Below are positions 35,909 through 46,095 of a stretch of DNA of 61,146 bases, one piece after another (within the stretch, counting starts at the first letter, position 1; each line of letters opens with the position of its first letter). The notes below the pieces were generated by a model. It searched no databases. It was not told the origin of the DNA and saw only the letters and a list, made by a program, of their open reading frames with translations. Origin of the DNA: Chloroflexota bacterium (GTDB taxonomy: Bacteria > Chloroflexota > Anaerolineae > UBA4142); NCBI GenBank assembly GCA_023381515.1, contig JAMCQI010000062.1:1-61146 (forward strand), given 5' to 3'. Both the position numbers and the translations under genes were made by a program.

Positions 35909-38122
35909 ATGCCTGGCAACCGATCGATCTACAAGGAAGCGATCAAAAAAGGACACAACTTTGCCTGGGATGGGCAGTGGGCCAAAGCCATTGCCGAATA
36001 CCGCCGCGCGCTCGCCGAATTCCAGGACGACATGGACGCGCATCTGAGTCTGGCGCACGCGCTTGATGGCGCGGGCCAGTATGAAAGCGCGCTGCACGAG
36101 TGCCGCGTTGCCTACAAGCTCGAGCCGCTCGATCCGGTATCGCTGACTCTCGCGGCCGCGCTTCAGGAAAAACTGCACCGGACGAGAGAGGCGACCAACT
36201 GTTATCTCTCGCTGGCCGAACTCTATACGAACCAAAGAGCCCCGGGCAAAGCCGTTGAAGCATGGCAGAAGGCAGCTGCGCTAGAGCCGGACCGAATTGA
36301 CGTCCATCAGAAACTTGCTGCCGTGTTTGAGCAAGGCGAACAGCATGCGCTGGCAGCTAAGGAATTTGTGAGCCTTGCCCAGATATATATAAAGGGGAGC
36401 GACCGGCCCAAGGCGCGCGAGATGGTTCATCGGGCTCTGGCCTTCGATCCGCAAAACACAACCGCCCAGTCCCTCTTGAGCGAGCTTGACCGCGGCCAGG
36501 CCGCGACGCAGGAGGTCGTGCCGGGGCCCGTGGACCAAGCCCAACAAGACGCTCTTTCGCGTCTCGCAGAGACTTTGCTCGAGGAACGTCCGAATTGGGT
36601 GAGGCCAGGGTCGCCGGATGTGAACACACCGGAGAGTTCGTTTAGCCTCAGTCAATCCGATATCGATAGGCTGATCGCACGCGCCGTCGATGCCCAGACG
36701 CAGCATCACCTCTCCGACGCCATCGAGTGTTACCGGCAAGTGCTCGATGCCGGAGTAGGACGACCTGAGGTCAAGCTCAATCTCGGGCTCTTGTACCTGG
36801 AGACCATGCACTATGAGGACGCGATCAAGCTTCTGAACGAGACGGCGAATGACCCCAATTACCAGATGGCCAGCCACTTTGCCCTTGGACAATGTTATCG
36901 TGCGCAGGGGAACCTCGACGCCGCCATGGAGCAGTTTATACAGGTGACCAAGATCGTGGATCTTGGAAGCGTACGGCGCGACCAGGCGGACGAGCTGATC
37001 TCGGTGTACGAGGGACTAACGGAGAGCTACGCGGCGAAAGGAGACCGAGAGCAGGCGGAGGCGTTCAGCCGTTCCCTCGAAGAGTTACTCACGAGCAAAG
37101 GTTGGGAAGACAAGGTGCGCCAAGTGAGGCGCCATCTTGAAGAATTGCGCGAGGAGGAAGGTCAGGTCAGCCTGGCCGAAATCATCCAGGTACCAGAGTC
37201 GGACAAGGTGCTAGAGGCGCTCGCTCTTTCCAGGGAGTATGTCCGCCGCGGCAAGAACTTGGCGGCCGCAGAAGAATGCTTTCGTGCGATCGAGTTTGCT
37301 CCCGGGTATTTTCCGCCGCACGTTCGACTTGCCGAGATCCTCATCAAAGAGAAACGTATTGAAGAAGCGAAAGCCAAGTACGAGACATTGGCCGAACTCG
37401 CGATCGCACGCGGCGAACTAGCGCGCGGCGAGCGGTTTTACCGGCGCCTGCTCAAGATCGCTGCCGACGACGTCGAAAACCGTATCAAACTGATCGACGT
37501 TCTGGTGCGTCAGGACCGCACTGAGGCAGCGCTGGCAGAGTACCTTGAATTGGGGGACGCGTACGCCCGCAGCGGTCAGAATGACAAGGCGGCAGAGAAA
37601 TTTGGGGAGGGCTTGCGCCTCGCAGATCGCGCGGCATTGACCAATTCTGCCGCACTCAAACTGCGCTATCGCCTCGCGGAGACTCGTGCGGCCAACGGAG
37701 ATTTGAAAGGTGCCTTGGTCGCCTATCAAGAGATTGCACAGCATTCGCCGGAGGACGAAGAGGCCCGCCTTCGCCTCGTCGAGTTAGAGTATCGGCTGGG
37801 GCAGACCGCGGCGGCGGTTCGCGACTTGGGCGAGATGCTCGAGCGCTATCGTGCCCGCAAGGAGCTGGTCAAGGCAATTCCGGTTCTCGAGGGGCTCGTC
37901 TCCGAACATCCGAACGACTTGGCGCTGAGATCGCATCTCGCTCAGTGCTATAATGAGGTGAATGAAACAGGGAAGGCACTTGCAGCCCTTGATGCCCTCG
38001 GCGAGATGCAATTGACCGCAGGGCAAAAGAGAGAGGCGGCGGCTACGATCCGCCAGATCATTTCTCTCAACCCACCTCGTGTGGAGGATTATAGAAAGCT
38101 GCTCAAGCAGATTGGCGAGTAG
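35909..38122 (+). CDS. Large tetratricopeptide-repeat protein
   Basis: 737 residues, helical throughout, with TPR units from residue 14 (WAKAIAEYRRALAEF) to about 700. A charged, less regular segment lies at about 195-245. No signal peptide or membrane segment, so it is cytoplasmic. It starts an apparent operon with cdaA (TTG 9 nt after its stop). TPR proteins act as scaffolds; a link to c-di-AMP signalling or cell-envelope work is suggested only by context. No clear ribosome binding site before the ATG. Confidence 0.85.
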   Translation: MPGNRSIYKEAIKKGHNFAWDGQWAKAIAEYRRALAEFQDDMDAHLSLAHALDGAGQYESALHECRVAYKLEPLDPVSLTLAAALQEKLHRTREATNCYLSLAELYTNQRAPGKAVEAWQKAAALEPDRIDVHQKLAAVFEQGEQHALAAKEFVSLAQIYIKGSDRPKAREMVHRALAFDPQNTTAQSLLSELDRGQAATQEVVPGPVDQAQQDALSRLAETLLEERPNWVRPGSPDVNTPESSFSLSQSDIDRLIARAVDAQTQHHLSDAIECYRQVLDAGVGRPEVKLNLGLLYLETMHYEDAIKLLNETANDPNYQMASHFALGQCYRAQGNLDAAMEQFIQVTKIVDLGSVRRDQADELISVYEGLTESYAAKGDREQAEAFSRSLEELLTSKGWEDKVRQVRRHLEELREEEGQVSLAEIIQVPESDKVLEALALSREYVRRGKNLAAAEECFRAIEFAPGYFPPHVRLAEILIKEKRIEEAKAKYETLAELAIARGELARGERFYRRLLKIAADDVENRIKLIDVLVRQDRTEAALAEYLELGDAYARSGQNDKAAEKFGEGLRLADRAALTNSAALKLRYRLAETRAANGDLKGALVAYQEIAQHSPEDEEARLRLVELEYRLGQTAAAVRDLGEMLERYRARKELVKAIPVLEGLVSEHPNDLALRSHLAQCYNEVNETGKALAALDALGEMQLTAGQKREAAATIRQIISLNPPRVEDYRKLLKQIGE

Positions 38123-38131
38123 AGGGGCGCC

Positions 38132-38944
38132 TTGAGTACGTTGTCTGATCTGATCTCTCGTCTGACGATTCTGAGTGTCGTGGACATTCTGCTCGTCGCC
38201 CTTGTTATCTATGGGCTTTTCTACCTTATCCAAGGCACTCGGGCCATTCCTTTGCTCCGTGGTTTTCTTTTCGTCGTTATTCTGGCGCTCCTCGTGAGCA
38301 GTGTTCTCCCACTACCCGCTTTTAGTTGGCTGATTCGCACCTCGATCCCCGCCCTCTTGGTCGCGATTCCCGTTATCTTTCAACCCGAACTCCGCCGCGC
38401 ACTCGAACGGGTGGGCCGGCCGGGCACCATTATCGCTCGCAAGAGCAGCACAACTTCACAGGTCGTTAACGCGGTGTCACGCAGTGCAGCAGAGCTGGCC
38501 CATCGCCAATTCGGCGCCCTCATCGTCCTCGAAGGGAGGACCGGCCTGCAGGATTTCGTCGAGACGGGAGTTGTAATCGACGCACGCCTGTCCACCGGCT
38601 TGCTCCTTTCCATTTTCTTCAAGAATGCAGCTCTGCACGACGGCGCTGTGATCGTGCGCGAGGACCGCGTCGCCGCTGCCGCTTGCATGCTGCCCCTCTC
38701 CGAAAACCCGAGCTTGGACCGCGACCTGGGGACGCGACATCGTGCGGCGATTGGGGTGACCGAGGGCACAGACGCGATCGCCGTCATCGTTTCGGAGGAG
38801 AACGGCTGCATTTCTGTCGCGTACAATGGTCGGCTCGTCCGGCGTCTGGACGAAGGGGAATTGAACCGCTTGCTGCACCGCTTGTATCGCCCACCTCTCG
38901 GGGGCGAGCATTGGTGGAGCCGCAACGGCAGTGAGAAAAGTTAA
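38132..38944 (+). CDS. cdaA: Diadenylate cyclase
   Basis: 270 residues, CdaA type: three N-terminal membrane helices (about 17-33, 41-57, 63-82), then the DAC domain with DGA (170-172) and RHR (202-204), the ATP-binding hallmarks. It makes c-di-AMP from two ATP. TTG start with GAGGGG ahead. Its stop TAA abuts the ATG of the YbbR gene (TAAATG), the classical cdaA-cdaR pair. Lacks glmM downstream, unlike Firmicutes, although glmS lies 7 kb further along the strand. Confidence 0.96.
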   Translation: MSTLSDLISRLTILSVVDILLVALVIYGLFYLIQGTRAIPLLRGFLFVVILALLVSSVLPLPAFSWLIRTSIPALLVAIPVIFQPELRRALERVGRPGTIIARKSSTTSQVVNAVSRSAAELAHRQFGALIVLEGRTGLQDFVETGVVIDARLSTGLLLSIFFKNAALHDGAVIVREDRVAAAACMLPLSENPSLDRDLGTRHRAAIGVTEGTDAIAVIVSEENGCISVAYNGRLVRRLDEGELNRLLHRLYRPPLGGEHWWSRNGSEKS

Positions 38945-40300
38945 ATGCTCCGCTCTATCTTGAGTCAGCTCAGTTCCATGGCGATGGCCCTCATCATTGC
39001 CGTCATCGTGTGGTCGTATGTGACGAGCGAACAGAATCCGACTCGCGAGAGTCTCTATCCATACGCGCTTCCGGTCGCGATGATCAATATACCAGAGGGC
39101 ATGATCGTCTATAAGCAGTCTCCGACCACCGTGCGCATCCAGGTCAGGGCGCCGCAGGCGACTTGGGACCAATTGTCCAGTAGTTCGTTTCGAGCGGTTG
39201 CCGACCTCAAGGGCTTGAGTGCGGATATGCACCAGGTTCCCGTGAAGGTGGAGGTCATCGACCCTGGGGTCGTGGTCACGAACGTCGATCCGCCCACGGT
39301 CGGGGTCCAGCTCGAGCCACTCAAATCCCGTTCCTTTGAAGTGCGTAGCGATGTCCTTGACACGGCCCCCCTCGGCTTTGTCGCCAAGTCGCCGGTAACC
39401 ACGCCCCCCCAGGTGACCGTGAGCGGCCCGCGCGTCCTTGTGGACCAGGTATCGGAAGTAATCGCCGACGTATTTCTGCGCGGCGCCAAGTCGCCCATCG
39501 AACGCGAAATCGCACCGGTCGCGACAGATGCTCAAGGCAATGTGGTCGACGGCGTCACAATTACGCCGGCAACGGTCAAGGTTCAAGTTCAGATCGACCA
39601 ACAAGTGGGCTATAAGGATATATCGGTCAAGGCCGTCCTCAAAGGGGCGCCTGCCCGTGGATATTGGGTGAGCAACATCGTCGTCACCCCATCGACGGCG
39701 ACGATCGTCGGCAGCGCGGATGCCTTGGCGCGCGTTCAGGGCTTGGTGGAGACTTCTCCGATCGATATTGCCAGCGCGACGGCCGATATCACCCGGACGG
39801 CAGCTCTCGTCCTGCCCCCAGGAGTCTCCGTTCTGAGCAATCAGGGCTTTACAGTCCAGGTATCGGTGACTCCCATTGTGGGCGGTCAGACTTTTCCGGG
39901 CAAAGTCACCGTCATCGGGCAGACGAGCACTCAGATTGTCACCATCTCTCCGGCCTCGGTCGATGTCATCCTCAGCGGCCCTTTGCCAGCCTTGGAAAGC
40001 CTCGGCCCCAACAATGTTCAGGTCAGCGTAGACGTTTCAGGACTCGACTCGGGTACTTACCAAGTCAAACCTCAGGTGCTCGGTCTTCCTGATACCCTGC
40101 ATATTCAAAACATCGCCCCTGACACCGTCCAGGTCACCATCACCGAACCCACGCCAACGCCAACCGCGGCCCCTCGGCGAACGCCGATTCGGCCTGCGGC
40201 GACGGTTCCGATCCCTGGCAGCCCCGCTGCTCCAAGGCCCACGGCCACCGCGACCATTCCAGATTCCCCAAGAATTAGCACGCAGACACCGAACCCGTGA
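38945..40300 (+). CDS. cdaR: YbbR-domain protein (CdaR-like regulator of diadenylate cyclase)
   Basis: 451 residues. An N-terminal membrane anchor (9-25) is followed by four YbbR-type beta domains (for example VRIQVRAPQATW and VTVSGPRVLVDQV) and a Thr/Pro-rich tail (from about 395). CdaR proteins sit outside the membrane and modulate CdaA. It overlaps the next gene by 4 nt (GTGA). Confidence 0.92.
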   Translation: MLRSILSQLSSMAMALIIAVIVWSYVTSEQNPTRESLYPYALPVAMINIPEGMIVYKQSPTTVRIQVRAPQATWDQLSSSSFRAVADLKGLSADMHQVPVKVEVIDPGVVVTNVDPPTVGVQLEPLKSRSFEVRSDVLDTAPLGFVAKSPVTTPPQVTVSGPRVLVDQVSEVIADVFLRGAKSPIEREIAPVATDAQGNVVDGVTITPATVKVQVQIDQQVGYKDISVKAVLKGAPARGYWVSNIVVTPSTATIVGSADALARVQGLVETSPIDIASATADITRTAALVLPPGVSVLSNQGFTVQVSVTPIVGGQTFPGKVTVIGQTSTQIVTISPASVDVILSGPLPALESLGPNNVQVSVDVSGLDSGTYQVKPQVLGLPDTLHIQNIAPDTVQVTITEPTPTPTAAPRRTPIRPAATVPIPGSPAAPRPTATATIPDSPRISTQTPNP

Positions 40301-43119
40301 ACAAACCTTCCTTCTTGCCTTCGAGAAAGGGAATTGAGCGAAACAAGTACGATTTGCTAGCCCTCATCTTCCTGGCCGGCTGGCCGTTTGTCTTTTTCTG
40401 GCAAGCCGCGTTGCGCCTCGCCGTTTTTTCCTTCGGCGATATTCTCCTTTTCTTTTTCCCAACTCATCTCGCTTATGCGAATGCTCTCCGGGCCGGCCGC
40501 TTGCCACTCTGGGAACCTACCATGATGGCGGGCTTTCCCCTCTTCGCCGAAGGCCAGATCGGTGCTCTCTACCCGCTGCACCCTCTTCTTTACGGTCTTT
40601 TGCCGGTCGATCTCGCAACCAACTATGATATTCTCTTTCACCTCGCGTGGGTAGGCGTGGGGACCTATCTCTTCGCTCGGATCATCGGCTTGAGCCGCCC
40701 TGCCGCGTTGCTTACCGCGTTCACTTTTGGCGCGGGTGGCTTTTTCTACGCGCGCCTCCAGCATATGAGCGTGCTCGCGACGGCGTCCTGGCTCCCTTGG
40801 CTCTTGTGGGTCTGGGAAAAACACGAAAGGGAGCCCGTTGCTCACCGCCGCTGGCGCTGGCTCGCGCTCTTTGCACTCTTCAGTGGTATTCAGCTGCTTG
40901 GCGGACATCCGCAATTCGCTTTTTCCAGTGCTCTCATCATCGTCATGTACTTTCTGGTGAGGTGGCCGCGTTCCATAGGTCTCGCGGAGGAAAGCAACCG
41001 AGTGGAGACGCGCTTGCCTCGAGTCCTCCGGTTTCTGCTCGAGTATTTCGACCCTCTTCGCCTCGTTCCTCTCGGGTTCGCATACCTCGTCGGCATTGCG
41101 CTCGCTGCCGTCCAGCTGGTGCCCACCTTTGAACTCGCGGGGCTCACCAGTCGGGCAGGGGGTCTGGATGCGCGGTTCTTCAACGCGTTCTCACTTCGCC
41201 CGGTGCATTTCCTTATGCTTTTTGATCCGTTTGTCCTCGGAAATCCGATGCCGCTTGTTTCGGTCGAGGTCATTGGCTACATCGGGCTCCTCGCCCTTCT
41301 GCTCGCGATCGGGGCCATTCTGGTAAGGCGCGACCGGCGAGTCGTTTTTTTTGTGTTCATTTCGCTCCTGGCTCTCTTCCTGGGAGTTGGCGACCAGAAT
41401 ATCGTATACCGCGCGATGAGGTATCTTCCGCTCTTTAACTATTTTCGCGTTCCATCCCGTTTCCTTTACTGGCACAGCTTCGCCGCGGCGGTTCTGGCCG
41501 GCATCACTTTTGACTATTTGCTCTCCCGCGCATCCGAGGCGCCGCGCTTGACCCGCCGCGTCAGAGCACTCCTTCTCCTCATGACCCTCCTCGCCGCAAC
41601 CATCGTGGGTCTCGTGCCGGTGACGCCTGTCGACTTCTGGCTCTCCCTGTGGGTCTGGCTTCCTTTGGTCTTTAGTGTCGTCTCCATTACCGTCATCGTC
41701 GGTGCGCGCCGCCGCCTTTTTTCACGTACTGCGCTCGCCGTCGTCGTGCTCGGGGTCGCGGTTCTCGATCTCGCGCTCTTTGCCACGGTCTATGCCAAGA
41801 CCTATGACTCGACGACATCCGTAGCCGACTTTTACCGGCCGCCGGATTCTATCTCTGCCCTCAAAGACATGTCTCCTGGGAATGGGCGGGTCTTGACGAG
41901 TTTGTGGGCCTATCCCTGGCAATCTGCCATGCGTGAGAGCCTGTACCCGAATACCTATATGATCTACGGAATCGCAAGTGGTATTGGGTATACTCCTCTG
42001 ATCTTGGAGCGCGTCAGTGAGTATTTGGAGCAGATCACGCCGCAGATGGCAAATCTTCTCAACGTGCGCTATTATCTTCTCCCTCAGCTACTCCCCGTCG
42101 ACCCCAAGACCGAAGGGGATGACGTAAACAACATGTTCAATTTATCACCCGTCAATCGCGAGGTGGACATTCCGCCAACCCCGGCGACGCGACTGCGGGT
42201 AATCTCCTCCAGCGCACAGTCGACCGCATGGCAGCGCGGTAAGGTCATCGCGCAGATTTATCTTTCTACGGAGACAGGCGCAATTCTCCAACTGCCGCTG
42301 CGAGCAGGCATCGACACCGCCGAATGGGCTTTCGAGCGCAGCGATGTTCGCAAGGTTCTCCCCTATCCTATGCCGACCGTTGCGACCACTTTCCCGGCTC
42401 GCTCCGCGTTTCCGACCGAGTCGCACAACGGCCATACCTATTTGGCCGAAATGAGTCTGACCTCGGGTGGCCCACCCCCCACGATTACAGGCATTTACGT
42501 TTATCCCGAGGTCCCTGAGGGGCTCATCCACATCGACCAAATGGCTCTCGTTACTCCTGAGGGTCAATCCGTCTCGGTGGCGCATCTCGTCGGCCGCGAC
42601 GATCAGGTTCTGGTTTATCGTTCGAATCAAGTGGCAGTTTTTGAGAACCCGGATGCGCTCCCCCGAGCGTTTCTCGTCCATTCTGCGCATGTCGCCGATG
42701 ACCAAACGGCCGAAAACGAGATGTTTCGGAGCGACTTTGATCCGCGGGCCAACCTGATTTTAGATCAAGGGCAAGCGCTGAAGCAAGGGGGCGCTCAACA
42801 GCCGGGGGAGCAGGTCCGCATTTCGGAGTATCAACCCGAGCATGTATCTATTTCCGTCCACGCCAGCAGTGATGCGTACCTCCTACTTGCCGACACCTGG
42901 TATCCCGGCTGGAACGCTCGCCTAGACGGCAAAGCGGTGCCAATCGCGCGGGGCGATCTCATCTTTCGTGCGGTTCGCGTGCCGCCGGGCGATCACACGA
43001 TCGAGTTTGATTACCGCCCCATGTCGCTCTACCTCGGCGCGGCCGCGAGTCTCATGGGTTGGTTGGTCCTGATTGGAATTTTGGCCGCGAGTCGACGTGC
43101 CTCCCGTGTTGTTATATAA
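40297..43119 (+). CDS. YfhO-like polytopic membrane protein
   Basis: 940 residues. About twelve helices fill the first 500 residues, with FFFPTHLAYANALRAGRLPLW near 52 and GGHPQFAF near 204, both typical of YfhO/GT-C-type membrane proteins. The C-terminal 400 residues are a large external region with LADTWYPGWNARLDGK, then a final helix near 915-932. YfhO is implicated in glycosylation of lipoteichoic acid in Bacillus; the substrate here is unknown. Translationally coupled to cdaR by a 4-nt overlap. Confidence 0.85.
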   Translation: MNKPSFLPSRKGIERNKYDLLALIFLAGWPFVFFWQAALRLAVFSFGDILLFFFPTHLAYANALRAGRLPLWEPTMMAGFPLFAEGQIGALYPLHPLLYGLLPVDLATNYDILFHLAWVGVGTYLFARIIGLSRPAALLTAFTFGAGGFFYARLQHMSVLATASWLPWLLWVWEKHEREPVAHRRWRWLALFALFSGIQLLGGHPQFAFSSALIIVMYFLVRWPRSIGLAEESNRVETRLPRVLRFLLEYFDPLRLVPLGFAYLVGIALAAVQLVPTFELAGLTSRAGGLDARFFNAFSLRPVHFLMLFDPFVLGNPMPLVSVEVIGYIGLLALLLAIGAILVRRDRRVVFFVFISLLALFLGVGDQNIVYRAMRYLPLFNYFRVPSRFLYWHSFAAAVLAGITFDYLLSRASEAPRLTRRVRALLLLMTLLAATIVGLVPVTPVDFWLSLWVWLPLVFSVVSITVIVGARRRLFSRTALAVVVLGVAVLDLALFATVYAKTYDSTTSVADFYRPPDSISALKDMSPGNGRVLTSLWAYPWQSAMRESLYPNTYMIYGIASGIGYTPLILERVSEYLEQITPQMANLLNVRYYLLPQLLPVDPKTEGDDVNNMFNLSPVNREVDIPPTPATRLRVISSSAQSTAWQRGKVIAQIYLSTETGAILQLPLRAGIDTAEWAFERSDVRKVLPYPMPTVATTFPARSAFPTESHNGHTYLAEMSLTSGGPPPTITGIYVYPEVPEGLIHIDQMALVTPEGQSVSVAHLVGRDDQVLVYRSNQVAVFENPDALPRAFLVHSAHVADDQTAENEMFRSDFDPRANLILDQGQALKQGGAQQPGEQVRISEYQPEHVSISVHASSDAYLLLADTWYPGWNARLDGKAVPIARGDLIFRAVRVPPGDHTIEFDYRPMSLYLGAAASLMGWLVLIGILAASRRASRVVI

Positions 43120-43137
43120 TTGGATGTGGGGAAAGCA

Positions 43138-43848
43138 ATGTCAGAGACATCAGAATCGCTTGTGGAAGGCCAACCCGCCGTGCCGTCCGAGACTCCACCG
43201 ATACCGCAGATGGCGGTGCCAGCGGAGGAGCAGCCGGCAGGGGCGGTAGAAACACCTTCTGCGATGCAGGCGCCCGCCGCGAATCTAAAAACGCTGCTCG
43301 AAAGTCTGCTTTTCGTGGCCGAAGCTCCTGTGTCCATAGAAGCACTCGCGCGCGCACTTGAAATTGAAGAGTTGCAGGTTGAGCAAGTGCTCGAAGAGTT
43401 GAAGCAGGACTATGAAAACCGTGGGATGCGTCTGCAACGGATCAAGGACCGGGTACAGCTCGTGAGCGCACCTGAAAGTGCTACTGCCATTCAGAGTTTC
43501 TTGGGTTTGAGTGGTTCAGGCCATCTCTCTGCCGCTTCACTGGAAACACTTGCAGTCATCGCCTACCGTCAGCCCGTCACTCGACCGGCAATTGAAGCCG
43601 TCCGAGGCGTTAATTGCGACGCCGTCCTCCATTCGCTGCTTGCCCGCGGGCTCATTCAGGAAGCTGGCCGCCTCGAGACAGCCGGTCGCCCAATCCTGTA
43701 CGAGACGACCTTTGATTTTCTTCAGCAATTCGGCCTGAAAAGTGTCCAAGACTTGCCTGCTCTGGAAGAGGCGATCGAAAACGCGCTCGCGACGGCGGTG
43801 GAACAGGCTGAGCAGACGGCCGATGAAATCGCAGGGCGAATCAAATAG
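43138..43848 (+). CDS. scpB: Segregation and condensation protein B
   Basis: 236 residues. A variable Pro/Glu-rich N-terminus (about 50 residues) precedes the winged-helix pair with LLESLLFVAEAPVS, LSAASLETLAVIAYRQPVTRPAIE and the C-terminal GRPILYETT. ScpB binds ScpA in the SMC complex. A TATAAT at 43115-43120 lies just upstream; the in-frame GTG at 43126 would then be almost leaderless and is an alternative start. scpA is 10 kb away (53363) on the other strand. Gap to rluB is 1 nt. Confidence 0.92.
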   Translation: MSETSESLVEGQPAVPSETPPIPQMAVPAEEQPAGAVETPSAMQAPAANLKTLLESLLFVAEAPVSIEALARALEIEELQVEQVLEELKQDYENRGMRLQRIKDRVQLVSAPESATAIQSFLGLSGSGHLSAASLETLAVIAYRQPVTRPAIEAVRGVNCDAVLHSLLARGLIQEAGRLETAGRPILYETTFDFLQQFGLKSVQDLPALEEAIENALATAVEQAEQTADEIAGRIK

Positions 43849-43849
43849 C

Positions 43850-44659
43850 ATGGAACGGTTGCATAAAGTCTTGGCGCACGCAGGAGTTGCTTCACGGCGG
43901 CAGGCTGAGCAAATCATCCTGGAGCGCCGCGTGAAGGTAAATGGGCAAATTGTCTCCGAGCTTGGCACGCTTGTCGATCCCAGCCGCGACCGTATACAAG
44001 TGGATGGCGAGACGATCCGCGCCGAGAACAAGGCATATATCATACTGCACAAACCGCGCGGCTATTTGAGCGATCGCGACGAGGGCCACGGCAAGCCGAC
44101 GGCGCTCGACTTGGTCGCCTCCGGGGAGCGCCTCTATGCGGCCGGCCGCCTCGACGCGAACAGCGAAGGCCTCTTGCTGCTGACAAATGACGGCGAGTTG
44201 GCACACCGGCTTACTCATCCGCGATACGAGCATGAGAAAGAATATCTCGCGCTTGTGGAAGGCAAGCCGGATGAACGAGCCCTGCGCAGCATGACGAGGG
44301 GTGTCATGTACGAGGGCGAGCGCCTGCGCGCGGATTCGGTGCGTATAGTGCCACACCTCGGCGGCATCGCCCGTCGCCAGCACTGGCCGGAAGCGGGGCG
44401 GAACGAGACATGGTTGTCGATCATTCTGCATGAAGGGAAAAAGCGCGAGATCAGACACATGGGCGGGATTATGGGCTATCCCGTCAAGCGCCTGATCCGC
44501 GTGCGAATAGGTCCTCTCCAGTTGGACGGCCTTCCGATCGGAGGATGGCGTGAACTGCGCGAAGATGAGGTGCGGCAACTGCAAGGCAAGCCCAACGCGC
44601 GCGACCCACAAAGACCATTGAGGACAAGGCAAATTGACTCCATCCATCATCGCCATTGA
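43850..44659 (+). CDS. rluB: Pseudouridine synthase (RluB/RsuA family)
   Basis: 269 residues. An N-terminal S4 domain (1-47, MERLHKVLAHAGVASRRQAE) is followed by the catalytic domain with Asp102 in GRLDANSEGLLLLTND. It isomerises a uridine in 23S (RluB) or 16S (RsuA) rRNA; the length and context with scpB and cmk favour RluB. The frame is open earlier inside scpB, but the ATG 1 nt after the scpB stop starts the S4 domain. Its end overlaps cmk by 26 nt. Confidence 0.93.
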   Translation: MERLHKVLAHAGVASRRQAEQIILERRVKVNGQIVSELGTLVDPSRDRIQVDGETIRAENKAYIILHKPRGYLSDRDEGHGKPTALDLVASGERLYAAGRLDANSEGLLLLTNDGELAHRLTHPRYEHEKEYLALVEGKPDERALRSMTRGVMYEGERLRADSVRIVPHLGGIARRQHWPEAGRNETWLSIILHEGKKREIRHMGGIMGYPVKRLIRVRIGPLQLDGLPIGGWRELREDEVRQLQGKPNARDPQRPLRTRQIDSIHHRH

Positions 44660-45323
44660 CGGCCCGGCCGCATCCGGCAAAAGCACCATCGGCGCGCTCC
44701 TTGCGGAAAAGCTCGGTTATCTCTTTTTTGACACTGGAATCATGTACCGCGCGGTGACGGCGGTTGCACTCGCGCGTGGCACCCCCATCTCGGATGAAAA
44801 GGCAATCACGCGGCTCGCGGAGGAAATCCAGATTGATGTTCTTCCGCCGGATGCCCAAGATGGGCGTCAATTCACAGTCCGCGCGGACGACCGCGACATT
44901 ACCTGGGAGATCCGGGAGCGCGCGGTCGACGTGAACGTTTCGCCCGTTTCTGCCTACATCGGCGTCCGCCATGCCATGTCGGCTCAACAGCGCCGCGTCG
45001 GCTGGAATGGCAAGGTGGTTATGGTCGGACGGGATATCGGTACAGTCGTCTTGCCTGAGGCGGACATCAAGATCTATCTGGACGCGACGGAAGACGAGCG
45101 GGCGCGCCGGCGTTACCGTGAGCGTCTGCAGCGCGGTGAGCCCGCCGATTACGCCACCGTCCTCAAGGAAATCCAGCGGCGTGACGAGATTGATTCCAAG
45201 CGGTCCTTCGCCCCTTTGAAAAAAGCGGATGATGCAATCTATGTTGACTCGACGCATATGTCCATCCCCGAGGTTTTGGCACGCGTGATGCGCATTATCG
45301 AGCAAAAGCCGCGGAACTGCTAG
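44634..45323 (+). CDS. cmk: Cytidylate kinase
   Basis: 229 residues. Walker A GPAASGKST (10-18), FFDTGIMYRA (substrate base region) and GRDIGTVVLPEAD near 133. It phosphorylates CMP and dCMP. TTG start overlapping the rluB end, chosen because the P-loop begins 9 residues later. The order scpB-rluB-cmk-plsC is a widespread cluster. Confidence 0.95.
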   Translation: MTPSIIAIDGPAASGKSTIGALLAEKLGYLFFDTGIMYRAVTAVALARGTPISDEKAITRLAEEIQIDVLPPDAQDGRQFTVRADDRDITWEIRERAVDVNVSPVSAYIGVRHAMSAQQRRVGWNGKVVMVGRDIGTVVLPEADIKIYLDATEDERARRRYRERLQRGEPADYATVLKEIQRRDEIDSKRSFAPLKKADDAIYVDSTHMSIPEVLARVMRIIEQKPRNC

Positions 45324-45342
45324 AGGATAGGGGCGAGTGACG

Positions 45343-46074
45343 ATGGGAACACGGCCGGCGTTTTATTATTTTGGGAATGCGTTCCTCCGCGCAGCATTCA
45401 AAATCTTGTTGCGCGTTGATGTCCGGGGCCTGGAAAATGTCCCGCGCGACGGGCCGCTGATCGTCGCGATCACCCACAGCAGTTTTCTCGATCCGCTCCT
45501 CGCCGGAGCGTACACCCCGAGGGAAGTCATTCCGATGGCGAAAGCCGAAGTCTTTAGTTGGCCCGTCATCGGTCTCATCGTCCGCTCGTATGGGGCCTTT
45601 CCCGTCCGGCGCGGAGAGGTGGACGTCAGTGCATTCAAGTCCGCTCTGCGCATTCTCGAAGGCGGCTATGCACTCGTGATCGCCCCCGAGGGCCATCGAA
45701 GTGAATCGGGCACCTTGCAACGTGGGCGCGAAGGCGCTATAATGCTCTCGCTTCGCACGGGCGCGCCGATTTTACCCGTTGCCGTCTGGGGTGGAAAAGG
45801 CTTTTGGGAGAATCTATCTCATCTTCGCCGCACGCCCATGCGCTTTTATGTCGGTGAGCCGGTCATTCCGGAGTTGCTAGGGGCCAAACCGACCCGCGAG
45901 CGGATGGCGCAGATGTCCGATGAGCTCATGATCCGAGCCGCCGAGATGATGCCGCCTGAAATGCGCGGCTATTATGCGGAGAGAATGCAAGCCAACACAG
46001 GTTATCTGAGGACATTTCGTCCGAGCGACGGACAGGTCCTCGAGAAATCAAAGGAGGTGATGCGAGCGGGCTGA
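45343..46074 (+). CDS. plsC: 1-acyl-sn-glycerol-3-phosphate acyltransferase family protein
   Basis: 243 residues. The acyltransferase signature HSSFLD (HX4D) is followed by the PEGHRS glycerophosphate-binding motif and PVAVWGG. It makes phosphatidic acid from lysophosphatidate. A GTG at 45337 is an alternative start; the ATG at 45343 is better spaced from the GGGG upstream. The stop codon lies only 24 nt before the predicted glmS ribozyme cleavage site. Confidence 0.92.
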   Translation: MGTRPAFYYFGNAFLRAAFKILLRVDVRGLENVPRDGPLIVAITHSSFLDPLLAGAYTPREVIPMAKAEVFSWPVIGLIVRSYGAFPVRRGEVDVSAFKSALRILEGGYALVIAPEGHRSESGTLQRGREGAIMLSLRTGAPILPVAVWGGKGFWENLSHLRRTPMRFYVGEPVIPELLGAKPTRERMAQMSDELMIRAAEMMPPEMRGYYAERMQANTGYLRTFRPSDGQVLEKSKEVMRAG

Positions 46075-46095
46075 TTTCGTAAAGCGTGGGGAAGT